Part shown: positions 23,950 to 35,275 of the stretch, in pieces
Numbering within the stretch: position 1 is the first letter of the stretch
Layout: each line of letters starts with the position of its first letter
Assembly: GCA_902702965.1 (NCBI GenBank)
Contig: CACRXP010001323.1
Span: 22,205 to 86,204, forward strand
Source of the DNA: Spirometra erinaceieuropaei
Lineage: Eukaryota > Platyhelminthes > Cestoda > Diphyllobothriidea > Diphyllobothriidae
Direction: 5' to 3'
DNA length: 64,000 bases
Made by a program: the position numbers and the translations under genes
The notes under the pieces: generated by a model
Told to the model about the DNA's origin: nothing
Databases searched by the model: none
The model's input: only the letters and a program-made list of their open reading frames with translations

Positions 23950-24692
23950 CTACTGTTTAGACTTTGTCGGCTCAGGTCCTTGCTCACTGTTTGGCGTTTC
24001 GTTGGGTACGGGGTAGGGTGGAGGATTCGCGTTGCCTTCGGCTATATGGACGGCGTATTCGTCAATGTGCTTCAGAAAGTGGTATCGTCCGAATCTGAAA
24101 AATATCAAGTTTGCGTAAGCCCACTTTGTAACTCCCATGTAACACCCAAGAGGTACAGAAAAGACCAAGATGTTGTGAAAACGAATCATCCATTATTTAC
24201 TACATTAGACAGTGCGGAAAAATTGTCAGCTTCTATCCGCTGCGTTCAAAGTGTTCAAGCATAAAATGATATCAGTTTTCATGGCTTTGCGAAATACACT
24301 TCCGAGCTGACATCCTAGACTATTGAATTTAACACAACAGTACGGCATATAGAGTCAGTTAGTAAATGCAAACGCTAATATGGCAGCTGTAAGGACATTT
24401 TTGGCCAGAAAATTCATTTACTTTAGAGTTCCGAACGTTTGTGAACAAATTATTTTGTAGCCAGTTATCCATAAGATTTCAAAACAGTCTTTTTCAAAAA
24501 CGCACTACTACGTAATCAGATAAAGCCGCTGCAATAACTATTACGTATAGGTGATAAAAACAACAACGTAGGTTCTTACGATCTGTAGATACAGTGGGCC
24601 ACAACGGCTATAAAGGAGAGAATAGAAAGCACAAGTCCTCCAATTATCATCCCGTCAACATTCACGGAGGAATAGCGAAATCTCACGCGCAT
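23950..24692 (-). CDS. two-exon small single-pass membrane protein with a PPxY tail (gene B)
   Basis: Exon 1 runs 24692-24580, the intron 24579-24095 (485 bp) and exon 2 24094-23950. The spliced product has 85 residues. The ATG at 24692 is preceded by an in-frame TGA. A basic N-terminus (MRVRFRYSS) is followed by a hydrophobic span, about residues 15-35 (MIIGGLVLSILSFIAVVAHC). The donor C|GTAAGA at phase 2 and the acceptor TGATATTTTTCAG join in frame to a hydrophilic tail with NPPPYPVP, which contains PPPY, a PPxY match (a WW-domain ligand in other proteins). If the intron is kept, translation stops at once (TAA formed by GTAAG). AATAAA lies on the minus strand at 23837-23832. No known family is recognised, so the role is unknown. 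It could tether a WW-domain protein at a membrane, which is inference. Confidence 0.68.
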
Positions 24693-25612
24693 TTTTCAGG
24701 CTCGAGAAATTGACTGTTTTCCCGAAAAAAAAGAAAAGAAACGTTAGGAAAAACAAATCGCTAACACTGACTGTCTCCTGACTTTTGTGTGGTTCGTTCT
24801 GCCTTCGATACACTGTCTCTGCATAATATTTATACTCCACTATGGATTCCACAAGAAATTGATTTTGCTGGAATGTTTTTGCCTTAATTGCGTCGAGTCA
24901 AAAGTAAGAATTCTAACGATAATGCATTACATGAAGAAACATCGATTAATTGCTGTAAGTTGAAAATCTCACCACGACCCCTATGCTGAAAAATCACGGC
25001 CGGCTATTCACTCTTAATATCTAATTCTGAAGTAATTGGAAAAGCATTATTGCATTGAAATAAGGAAAACAGCAGGGCGTACCTACTGTGAACCTCCTCA
25101 GACGATGTTGAAGGGCCAAATTCTCTCTATGCACAGAAGCCTCCCCTATCCATCACATGGTTGCTAGCGACTCATTGGTTTATGGAATTTGCACACCCAG
25201 CCAGTGAAGTCATCTTCGTCAGCAACATCAGGTCATTTTGCGTGAACTTTTGAGTCATGTAGACTTTCTTTAACTGTGCTCCATAAACAACGCCCACTCG
25301 CGAATGAAGCCGAGAAGACCGATTCAGTGCTGAATGCCTTTTCTCCGACAGCTGATCACACTGAGGACGCCTAAGGAATTTTGCCGTTTTAGTTCGCTTT
25401 TGAAGGCCGTTCTCTTCTCTTACCGTTATGTGCTTAGACAATTCACCCCTTAAAAGCTAAAATAACTTAGTTTTCTGTGAAACAGTAATGTGCTTGGACT
25501 GAACAGGTGTCGAACGTTATGTACGGCATGCCCTCGACGGGGTCCACTTTGCCGCTTCACGAGTCACTCCAGGATCGCGTGATGCGGTTGCATGACTTTA
25601 CACATCCTCACA
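24693..25612. other. probable upstream region, no further gene resolved
   Basis: Contains a minus-strand frame, 24852-24655 (MESIVEYKYYAETV...), just upstream of the spliced membrane-protein gene. It may be 5' UTR or an alternative exon. No motif is recognised in the rest. Confidence 0.35.
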
Positions 25613-25614
25613 TA

Positions 25615-26604
25615 CAATAGGTGGGCTAACTCATGAAATGTCAACCGAAATTCCGAAATGAATTCTCGTTTCGAAAAGATTAATTAAGTAGGGTTGGAAA
25701 ACTAACCATCATGCAGAACAATTCTATCATAATTCAGTTACCTCAGGATACCGGCTGTAGAACGGACTTCTTTTCGACTACATGCCAAAATTATACGCCA
25801 TAAAAATGACTATTTAGGTAACAGGCATCTTTCTTATTGATTTTCGATGTCCATAAAATGCAATTACATTTCCTGGAAAACACTGTAAAGATATTCATTC
25901 TTTTGTTAATTCGGTAGATAATTACGTCTCGTTTTAGTTTTTGTGCTCCAAGGAAGGGTATAATTCGGTTTTAAAAAAGTTTCTCATTGTGAGGTTTTTC
26001 AAGACTGTGAAATGCCCGTCTGTAAAAAGTCTTGTCTCTACATTTAGCAATGTGGCTTCTAAAGGTAACAATATGGATCAAATCTACTGCTAAATTTTCT
26101 GAACCCTATACGGTCCCTTTTATTACCTTAGAAAAATGTGTGGTTTTCCACACACGGAAAATATACGGCTTGCAGTTTGGAAACCCTGAATCCAATTGTA
26201 ACGGTAGAGCGGGTTTGAAACTATTCGGGAATTGGGCAAGTTTTTGAAAACCGAATTATACCCTTCCTTTAGGCATAAAATTGGAAAAAGACGTAATTTT
26301 CTACTGAATGAGCAAAAGCATGAATATCTGTATACGTGTTTTCCAGGAAATATAATTGCAATTTTAAGGGCATCGAAAATCAGTGAGAAAAAGGATGCTA
26401 CTTAAATAGTCATTCTTGCAGAGTACAATTTTGGCATGCAGCCGAAAAGAAGTTCGTTCGACAGCAGATATCCTGAGGTAACTGAATTATAACACAATTA
26501 TGCTGCGCCATGGTTAGTTTTACAACCCTACTTAATTACTCTTTTCCAAACGAAAACGCATTTCGGAATTACGATTGACATTTCATGATTTAGTCCACTT
26601 AGCG
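25615..26604. mobile_element. fold-back element, copy F (TA-flanked)
   Basis: TA (25613-25614), then CAATAGGTGGGCTAACTCAT. The right end is GATTTAGTCCACTTAGCG followed by TA (26605-26606). The arms pair through GAAAAGATTAATTAAGTAGGG against its inverse near 26530. The loop (about 25990-26240) is inverted relative to copy I and matches copy A. It is non-coding. Confidence 0.85.
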
Positions 26605-26606
26605 TA

Positions 26607-27539
26607 CACTGCAAGCTAGTACCGTGCAAGAAGCTCTATGGGATAGACGGCGTCAAATGGACTTGGCAGTCCAGACTTCTATAGGCAGTACACTGAGAGT
26701 TTCCGCTGAACGCAGAGATGCACGAGATGGGTGCCTTTACTTCGCTCTATGAATGTCCCCTAGTTCTCCTCTGTGCCTCTATGCATCCGCGTACATCATG
26801 GCGTCGAAATCTCAGTAGCCATCTTTGACCGGCAGAGTAGATCAGATGGCAGTGTTCGGCCTGTGTCTGACCTCACACCCGGCAGTCGTCGAAGTTATCC
26901 CCATCCGCAGATCAAAAACTCCTACGGAGTGGGCGACACGTAGTGGTCAAGGACGTGAGATCAACTTAACCACATACAATAATTTTGCTCCGTCTAGTGA
27001 CAGAAGCCAGGAAGTTGTGAGAACGGGTTTGTTCTGTACACAGGGCAGGTCGCCGTAAGTTGGCTGTATGCTTGTGGCAGAGATAAGAGTTCATTCTGGA
27101 GAGCGTCAATTGCGGAGACTTCAGTGTGTTGCTACCACCAAAAAAGTGTTGTTGTCCTTCTTACCTCTGTCCTATCTGTTCCAAATCATGTCCGCAAGGG
27201 CGGCGTCTCGTGCGTGCATTTGAAACCAATCAGCGAAGGAGATCGCACTGATTGGCTTAGAGAGCACGTGAGGGTAGTGGCAGATTATCGACCAGGAGTG
27301 TGGCGTGGACGGGAGTGCAAATCAAGGGTTAGCGAGCGCAGCCGTTGCGCGTATACAGTAGAACGAGGGGACAGAGAAAAGGCTGCTACAGACATACAGT
27401 TCTGTAGGCGCCTCAAGTTAACTCGATTTTTTTTCACACTAAGCAAATGTCGTTACCCTTAGCAAATTCCAGCACCTGCTTAGGATGTTTAGGTGACCCT
27501 ATTTAGGGGCAACCTTAATTGTCCTCTAGCACGTAGGGG
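26607..27539. other. no recognised gene
   Basis: Mixed-composition DNA. A 112-codon frame at 27124-27462 starts at a non-ATG codon and has no motif; its 3' third is low-complexity. Confidence 0.4.
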
Positions 27540-28050
27540 ACCAGAAAGCGTCTCGCAATAAACATGTTGTCAGCAGGCTGGCCATGACTTGATGACGTTG
27601 AAAACTTTCAACAAACGAAAATCCCCTGCCGATCCCTGTGCTTCCCCACAGGCTGCCAGAGTGACCCTGTCTCGAGGAAGGAGACAAGATCGCGGGGACA
27701 GGGGCTTTATTAGCCTGACACTTCGGATTCCTGCTCGAACCCACCATCAGAGACAAAAACAGATACGGGTGATTCATGCACAAGGGGCTACAGTATTTAT
27801 AGGATGCAGTCGCATGTTACCGCATACCTATGAACATTCACGGCTCCCCGCTCCTTCATCCGGGATCGTCGCACGTGGTGTGATGGCCGACATTCGCGTC
27901 GTTAGTTGCTGCAATTTCCTCACGTGCGTTGTGTGTTGGTGTGATGATGGCTCGATCATCTGATCAACCGACCCTGAAGTTGGGGAGAGTGTTCACTTGT
28001 GCGCTCCCCGCGTGGCTAACCACTCCGCACAGGCAAAGAGTGACCCTGTG
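27540..28050 (-). mobile_element. Penelope-like element 3' end
   Basis: Block-for-block similar to 43600-43960: TTTATAGGATGCAGT, CGCATACCTATGAA, ATTCACGG, TTCATCCGGGATCGT, GGTGTGATGGCCGA. That region encodes the end of a PLE GIY-YIG protein followed by a hammerhead-like motif. Here the coding part is more decayed. The + strand RTE fragment begins at the high-coordinate edge. Confidence 0.65.
27710..27757 (-). ncRNA. decayed hammerhead ribozyme motif in PLE
   Basis: The minus strand reads CUGAUGG, then stem II GGGUUC/GAAUCC (six pairs, loop GAGCAG), GAAG, then UGUC and AGGCUAA. The last pairs with the upstream UUGUCU through U-A, C-G, U-G and G-C. Two core positions are mutated (CUGAUGA to CUGAUGG, GAAA to GAAG), so it is probably inactive. 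Its stem II is better than in the 43.6 kb copy, which in turn has the better core. Confidence 0.5.
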
Positions 28051-29410
28051 TCATCTGACGTCCGGGAATATTTGGCCACTCTTAGCTCATGCGATGGCAA
28101 ATCGTTCAGAAATAAGGACGTTTCAAGTCGTACAGGCACTGACCCGCCACACTGCAGGCATTGCAGCTCTAAATGAGGCCCACTTCTCCGAACAGGGCAG
28201 TCAAAGTAAATGAACGCCGTTGCACACCCCTGAATTAATGATAGCATCTTGCTGTGGATTCAGTGCAGTCAGATACCACACTGAACGTCATCGCACACGC
28301 GGCGTCTGGGTCAGTTCCAGCAAACATGACCACTAGCAGTCCTAGGAAACGCATTGATAATCCCGACGAATACCCCTCCTTCGCAAGTCCTGACACCCAA
28401 CTGTCATCTGTGGTTCCAAGGAGCTCTACTAAACTCGACGGCCACACCTCGGTAACCGTCATTGACCGGCGGATCAACCTGGATGAGTGGGTCCTCACAT
28501 TTGCGCACTTTCGGGGCGTACCCAACAACCCGTCGACCATATGCAAATAGGCTATTGACTGATGTCCTCAAGAGAATGGCAACGACGATCTCGATCGTCT
28601 GTCCTCCCTGACAGAAGCGACCCACATCATTGTAGCAGCTGTTCAATGGAAAAGTACTGGGAGCAGATGACCTTCCAGCCGACGTCTACAGGTACGACGG
28701 TCACAACCCATGGGCAAGTTCATTTCGCCCATTCATGAGATGTAGCGACAAGGACAGATACCATAAAACTGTAAAAAAATGTTACTTTCGCGCGCATCTA
28801 CATGCATAAGAGCAACCGTCAACTCTGTGGTAACTGAAAAGGCATCCTTCTCGTCAACATCCCTGTCGTGTTCTACTTGATCGCCTGCATCCTTAGCGAC
28901 GATGTCTTCCAAGAACACAGTACGGATTTCAAAAGCCTCACAGAGAACCGTGGACATGATTATCGCGACATACCACAGGCCAGGAAAGGAGGGAATACCT
29001 GTACACCAGTTTCTGGATTTTCGGAAGACTTTCAATACAGTGGATCGCTATAAATTGGAAAACCTTGCAAAATTTGGATTTCCTCAGTGACTCACCCAAG
29101 TAAAAGGGCAACTTAAAGACCGGATGGTATTGCTTATCACATGCAATCGAGCAGTCCACGACGCATTCGCGGTGCCTAGTGTGGCGAACCTGAACTGCGC
29201 GTACTTTCTCACCTCAGTTCGCTTCATGGTCTTAATCAGCCTGATGGACACCTACCGTGAGTATTCGCTGACGATCGACATCACACTGGGACCGGCGAAC
29301 CGGGGTCAGAGGGTGGGAGTGTGGAAAAGCAGTGAATTGTGTACTATAGGAAAAATGACGTGCTTGAACCCATCACGGCAGTCTAAGAGTCACAGACTGG
29401 AAGGCTGCCA
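28020..29410 (+). pseudogene. strongly decayed RTE-clade LINE
   Basis: Ordered relics on the + strand match the better-preserved RTE at 60.7-63.3 kb. They are an endonuclease start (VVQALTRHTAGIAALNEAHF then SEQGS), an RT approach segment (KVLGADDLPADVYRYDGH, 28650-28700), the RT motif A region (VHQFLDFRKTFNTVDRYKL, 28998-29055) and the MDTYRE tract (29245). Catalytic motif C is not recognisable. Many frameshifts are present. The MVLITCNRAV-like frame at 29124-29417 belongs to this relic. Confidence 0.65.
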
Positions 29411-29822
29411 ATTGTAAGGACAACTCCGCACTCACGGGAGTATTTTGAAGTGCCTAGAGGCCTTACGGGTCAGCCTGTAATGTCTCCCTCTTAGTGTGGG
29501 CGCTATGCTACTCTTACTGATTTTGGATCTTACCCGCCCTTACAGGAAACTACATGCAATCAGAGTGGAAGCAGGTTCTGGATGGCGCGCGTAGACCTGT
29601 TGAGAGCGCTAAGGACAGAACTGTCAATCCCAGACTATGGATATCAGGATAAGACCAGAGTTATGAAAGAATTAACAATCAAAAGTCAAACGATCTGACA
29701 ATCCAACAGATGCCGAGCCCGTCGCGTTGTGTTGTGTTCCTTCCATTCAGTTAAACAACCAATAAGTTCAAGAATGAGGAACACGTAGGGAAAGGCAAGA
29801 TAGTCTGGCGCCTCGGCCCAGT
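29411..29822. other. possible LTR of the minus-strand Gypsy element
   Basis: Lies immediately 3' (minus sense) of the Gypsy pol and of a purine tract. No second LTR is available for comparison, so assignment is by position only. Confidence 0.3.
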
Positions 29823-29838
29823 ACCCCCCCCCCTCCGA
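29823..29838 (-). promoter_or_regulatory. candidate polypurine tract
   Basis: The minus strand reads GGAGGGGGGGGGGTACTG. A purine run just downstream of the integrase C-terminus is where a Gypsy second-strand primer would sit. Confidence 0.4.
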
Positions 29839-32035
29839 GACCGGAGGGCGGCGAAACCGACATCGAAGGATGTGTACAAGTCTAAAATAAATGAGTGCTC
29901 AACTGATCAGGCAAGAGTAAATGACGACCACTTCGAGCGATATATACAGGGTCCGTAGAAGAGTAAATACATCTGGTAGCTGTAGTGTTGGTGTTAGTGG
30001 TGGCAGTCGGTGGTAGCGGACAGAAGGGCAGAGGGAAAATACGGGACGGTGGTATAGAGGCTGCAGGTGGGAATCGGAAGGTGGAGGACCACAGGGCTCA
30101 TCCGGAGGAGTGTCCGGGACGGCAGCCGTGAGGCGGTCCACATTCAAGACCTCCTCACGATTATCACGTTGAATGCGGAAAGTCTTCGTCCCGCGAGAGA
30201 ACACCCGAAATGGGCCGTCATAGGGCAGTTCCAGAGGCCGGCGGACTCGATCACATCGAAGGTAGATGTGAGAACACGTTGCCAAGTCCTTCTCGAGATA
30301 AGACGGAGAAGCGGAGGACCTGGACAGAACCTGAGAAAGTGCCCGCATAAACTGCCGGAGACGATACAGGAAGTTGGTGGGATACTCAACTGCACCTCGC
30401 GGGGTTGGCGAGACCATCACACGGGCGAGTCGGCCGGTGTCGCCGAACACCAGTTCAACTGCGGAACAGTCAAGGTCCGCCTTGAGAGCGGAGCGGATGC
30501 CCAAGAGGACCAGGGGAAGGTGGTCCGTCCAGTTATCTGGATTGGCCGCGACGCGTAAGGAGGCCTTCAGTTGGCGGTGAAACCGCTCGACCATCCCGTT
30601 AGCAACCGGACGATAGGCTGTCGTCTGGGTGCGGATACAGCCTAAAAAGGAGAGTAAGCACTGGAAGAGGTTAGACTCAAAATGAGCACCACGGTCAGTC
30701 GTGATTGTGGAGGGTGCACGAAAGATAGCAACCCAACGACTGATAAAAGCCTTGACCACCGTTGGAGCGACAATGTCAGGCAGAGGAATTGCTTCAGACT
30801 ATTGAGTGAATCGATCCCCGCAGGTGAAGAGATAGGAACAATCATTGGACAGAGGCAGGAGGCCTACAATGTTCAGGTGAAGGTGGCCGAACCTTGCACC
30901 AGGGCCAGGGAAAGTGCCAATGGGGGCCTTGTTGTGCCGCTGGATCTTACTCCGTTGACAGGCGATACAAACTCGTGTCCATGCTTTGAGTTCCTTGTGC
31001 ATCCCAGGTCAGACGAAGCCATCGGGAATCAGCTTGTCGGTTGCTCGACTCCCAGGGTGAGAGAGATTGTGCAGCGAGGAGAAAACTTTGCGGCCGAGGG
31101 ATGGTGGCACAAATGGATGATGGAAAGGGGTGGATACGTCGCACAAAATGATGCCGTTGCCAGTTGTCAATGGTAGTTCCCGAAGATGGAGTCCGGAAAC
31201 ATCCTTATCACAGGGTGAACCGACACGGCGTTGTTCAGCGGCCATCTCGGTGAGGTCGATCCCGGGTGAAAGCTGAAAGTGAGCGATAGAGAGCCTGGAC
31301 AATGCGTCAGCCACCTCATTCCGTGACCCGTCAATATGGCGGATGTCAGAAGTGAACTGCGAAGTGTAGTCTAGTTGGCGGATATCCCGGGGGTTTAGTT
31401 TGTCAGAATGGGAATGCATAACAAAAGTGAGTGCCTTATGATCTGCGAAAATTGTGAAGTCTCGACCTTCGAGTAAATGCCGGAAGTTCCTTATGGCAAG
31501 ATAAGCGACGAGAAGTTCGCGTCCAAATGTGCTGTAGCAGGTTTCGGCCTTGGATAGTTTCCTGGAGAAGAAAGCCAAAGGCACGGTAGAATCTGGCGGA
31601 CTTTTTTAAAGAATCGCGCCAACAGCAATATTGAAGGCATCGACCATCAGAGACATGGGTTCATCAGCATGAAAGTGAGTCAGGAGGGTGGCATCAACCA
31701 GAAGGGCTTTTACCTGCTCAACTGACGTGAGTGCTGCTGGTGTGAGTTCGAAGGTGTGCTTAGAAGCTGAGAGGAGACAGGTCAGAGGTAGGATGGTATC
31801 GGCACAGTTAGGGAGAAACCGACGATAAAAGTTCACCATACCAAGGAACCGTTGCAACTGACGCTTCGGGATAGGAAGTGGAAAGTCCTGAATGGCGGCA
31901 ACCTTTGAGGGAAAAGACCGAATGCTGTTTGAGTTATTTAGATGACCTAAGAACTCAAGAAAAGTGGCTCCTAGGACATATTTGGTAGGATGCAGGGTTA
32001 CACCAAACTGCTGAAATCTGTTGTCCGACTCATTC
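29839..32035 (-). pseudogene. Ty3/Gypsy pol, 5' truncated: RT thumb, RNase H, integrase
   Basis: One continuous reading frame from about 32030 to 29899, broken by three nonsense codons: TAA at 31606, TGA at 31009 (where the family has Trp in FVWPGM) and TAG at 30799. In order there are the RT end with FLGMVNFYRRFLPNC, RNase H with MVDA..IAVGA, FGRELL and FADHKALT, the zinc segment (LSHPGS, CIACQRSK), and integrase with TTDRG and GMVERFHRQLK. The first integrase acidic residue appears to be Asn (HLNIVG). The RT catalytic palm (YIDD box), protease and gag are missing. No frameshift is evident, suggesting moderate age. Confidence 0.88.
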
Positions 32036-32949
32036 CGTCTTTCCTGACTTTTGATTGGAAATTTTTGTCTTGTCGACTACACTACTTTCGACAGACGCAC
32101 TGTCTCTGCTAAACGCCGCGGTCGCGTTTACTCATCCAAGCCATCTTAGAACTAACTCGCATCTGAGCAAGGTGGATGGGGGAAGGACTAGTGCGGTAGA
32201 TACTGCGCGTGTCCACCTCACAACAAACTAATTCACTCATCAATTGCGGTGCTGGGCCACTCAGCGGGGCACGCGGTGAGTGTCAGAGCTTGTGACGCTG
32301 AAAATTATTATTTTTCAAGCCGTGTCAGAAAGACAGATAAAATGGTAGTGCGTAAATTATTTGCAGTCAGCAGTTAGGCCAGTTTTCAAAATGATATTTC
32401 TTATATAGCCAGATGCAAGTGTTTCGTGTTCTCATCTCTTCAGTTGCCATAAGTGACTGTTAGACGAGCTGTATGTTGTTTTGCTCTCACAATGTTGGAG
32501 AGTCCCCAGATAAAACTTTCTGGAGTCGTACAAATGTCAATAGCCCATGAGACGACGGGCATGTTGGGGGCACGTAGGGAATTAGACGGGGGTGAACTGA
32601 AGCGATTTATGAATATAGCTCTTTTGTCAACGTTTCCACTATTGCCTGAAAATTATTAAAATAACAATGACCAATAGGCGTGTTATCTGTGAAACAACAA
32701 TGCTTGAAATTGTCTAAACATTGGCATGCTTTACTTGGCCTCTTCCCCGCAAAAATATAGTGGCCTGATGAGAATTTAGCAAAATCAGACATATTCTCGC
32801 CAAATTGTCTTCTGAAAGGAAATGTCGTCGACAGTACTCAAAACTTTCGAAATCTAATCGTTCATTGGTTGATGGACCAATATTTTCTCCCTATTCCCGA
32901 TAACCAATCAGTGGACAATCATATTAGGTGTTAAGCAAAGTTCTGAAGT
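32036..32949. other. no recognised gene
   Basis: 32040-32290 is GC-richer and may be another repeat. The rest is AT-rich with no supported frame. Confidence 0.4.
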
Positions 32950-33680
32950 AAGTTTTTCAGCTAGATAAAATCACTGAAGTGGGGATGTAAGACTGATACT
33001 CCTATGGTTAACTCCAATGCTATTTCAATCACACCGAAATGTCTGCTTTTGGATGAGCTCCCGTCCACCCGCCTGCAAAAAACCAGACTCGATTAAAAGG
33101 ATTTTTTTAAACAGCATGACTTTTTCTATTGCCATTTGATGTTTTTATGGATTCAAATTTACTTTGTAGAAAACATGGCCAAAATAAAACTTTCTGTACT
33201 TTGCGGAAGCACATCACATCTCCTTCAAATTCTATTTTCGCAGTAATGTTTTGTTTTGGCTTTGAACATTTGTGGTTGGGATATTTATGTGACCGCAGAA
33301 TATGTTTCTCGGTAACCGCATGCCTAGTTGTCTACTAAGAAGTTTTCTAAAACGGAAAAGATATTCTTTCTTCGAGTATGAAATCAAATAAAGACATATT
33401 CATATGTTAAATGAGTATAAGACAGAACATTTGGCCTATGCTATCGGTGTACATTTGAATTTATAAGAACATCGAAAAAACAGTGGAAAAATTGTATCAA
33501 ATATGTAGTCATTTTGTACTTTGTGTGGTTTTGTAGGCGGTCATAAGAAACTCATTTAAAAGTCGACACTCTGGTCTGGCTGAATTTCTTCGGGATTATT
33601 CATATAACAGTCTTACCCAGGTAATCCTCTGGAGTCGAAAACGTATTTAAGTATTTCGGCAGCATTTGCTGCAGTCTTCA
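32950..33680. mobile_element. decayed fold-back element, copy G
   Basis: Left-arm relics (CACTGAAGTGGGGATGTAAG, TGTCTGCTTTTGGATGAGCT, TTGCCATTTGATGTTTTTATG) and right-arm relics (AAATATGTAGTCATTTTGTA, AAAAGTCGACACTCTGG, GTAATCCTCTGGAGTCGAAA) are in inverted order. The loop is mostly gone. Confidence 0.6.
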
Positions 33681-34707
33681 GGTTTTTTGCTCAAATAACT
33701 AGTATCTCTCGGCTTCAACAAATTTTTCATTCTTGATTTATTTTAAACCCACTCTCCTATTGCATTTGCCTTTGGGGTTTTTGAACCATATGGTAAAAAT
33801 CGCACATTTGTTTGCGCAATTAAAGAGATGTCATATAGAGTTTAGAAATTGTTGTAAAGAGTGTGGACCACTGATAAAGAGACGTTTCGTGAGGTATGTC
33901 AAAAGAAGCTCAGAGTTCACTGAATTGCTGCTCTATATAAAACATAAGACACAATACTCGCGTTCACAGAATAAATCAACTCATTGTAAGCATTGATTAC
34001 GACTTTGCTATATGCCTTGTTCATGAGCGAGCACGTTCGTTGTTGAACAAGTGTTCAAAGTAAGTGCTTAGACGGTCACTGTAATATATTAGCTAGTAAT
34101 GTCTAAGACGGCTTAGTAGGTAGCATCTATTTTCGGTGGACAAAACCACGATTACTTTATTTTCATTGACGCACAGTAAAGGGTAAATAAAGGCCTCAGA
34201 CTCCGTCTGTTTGGATCGATTCTTCTAAGCGTCTCCCCGCGCAGTATAGAAAACAGACAGATACAGGTGCAGGCTGCTCGCGCTTGACCGTCTGGGCTCA
34301 TCCAATCTAGCATGCTCAAGAAGTGTTCAATACACACCTGTGCTTAGAGTTCAGCTAGCAAAAAGGCTTCACATAACTGCTTCAGTTTCCACCTTCTCAG
34401 GTCAGGTTTCTGTCCCTATAATTAACAAACCAGCTTTGGTGACGTGTTTTTAAAGCAGCTTAACAGCAGATTTGCATAAGGCAGTAATAACTGCAAATGT
34501 ATTTTTCATTGAAATAGCTATTTATATAATATTTTTTGAAAAAAGACAAGTTACGTCATTGGCCTGAAAGAAGTCCACCTCTTGTGCAGGCAATTACCTC
34601 AAAGAGTAGACTAAGTCAGTCTCCCATCTCGATGCTTCTTGCTTTTCACTGAAGTTTCAACTTATGGAACACAGAATAATCTCTACTTTTTATAACTTAG
34701 TCAAAAT
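33681..34707. other. AT-rich, no recognised gene
   Basis: An 87-codon + frame at 33733-33996 and a 61-codon minus frame at 34337-34152 have no motifs. The latter is GC-richer and could be a SINE-like repeat. Confidence 0.35.
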
Positions 34708-34962
34708 ATGGTGGACGTGGAAACTTATATCATGGATCTGGCTATCGCCTGTCTAGTTCTTGGATGTTTTGCATTCGGGTGCTTGTGGTCTTATATACAA
34801 GAAAAAGGGTAAGCAAGTAAATGGATCCATTCACAATAGTGTCTTTTTTAAGTTTCGCCATAAGTATAATCTAAGATGGTTTTGTTCATTTTTAGGGAGG
34901 ATGACTCCACCACGTCTTCTTCTTCTTCTTCCCACAGTGTAAACCTTCCATCCGACATCTAG
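34708..34962 (+). CDS. two-exon small single-pass membrane protein, acidic/Ser tail (gene C)
   Basis: Exon 1 is 34708-34808, the intron 34809-34895 (87 bp) and exon 2 34896-34962. The spliced product has 55 residues. The ATG (AAAATATGG) has an in-frame TAA 15 nt upstream. A short acidic N-terminus (MVDVETYIMD) leads into a membrane span, about residues 11-30 (LAIACLVLGCFAFGCLW). The donor GG|GTAAGC is phase 2; the acceptor is TTCATTTTTAG. The tail is GEDDSTT, a run of six Ser, then a C-terminal PSDI, which fits a class I PDZ-ligand pattern (S-x-hydrophobic). Reading into the intron gives an immediate TAA. AATAAA lies at 35099-35104. No family is recognised. The layout matches the gene at 24692-23950. 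Confidence 0.6.
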
Positions 34963-35098
34963 TGACGTATTGTGTTTTGTATGCCACCTCATGATGTATT
35001 GGGCAATCTGCCTTCAAAACAGATGCTGCCAAACCGCACAAACCAAACTGTTTCTAAATACAACCGGAGTCTGTTAGGCATCTTTTTTTCTAAAATTT

Positions 35099-35104
35099 AA
35101 TAAA
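35099..35104 (+). promoter_or_regulatory. probable poly(A) signal of the 55-residue membrane protein gene
   Basis: AATAAA about 137 nt past the stop codon at 34960-34962. Confidence 0.45.
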
Positions 35105-35275
35105 ACATGCTTTTCGGGTACATATGGATCGTCAATGCAGTAAGAAATCGAGGACAAATCGCACTGTCCTGAAATGCCAGAAATAAACCAACTTATAGGT
35201 ACTTTTTAGATCTCTTGCATCTAAACTATTGAAACAGGACTGATTATCCGGAAAAAATAGAAGTAAAACAGTCTA

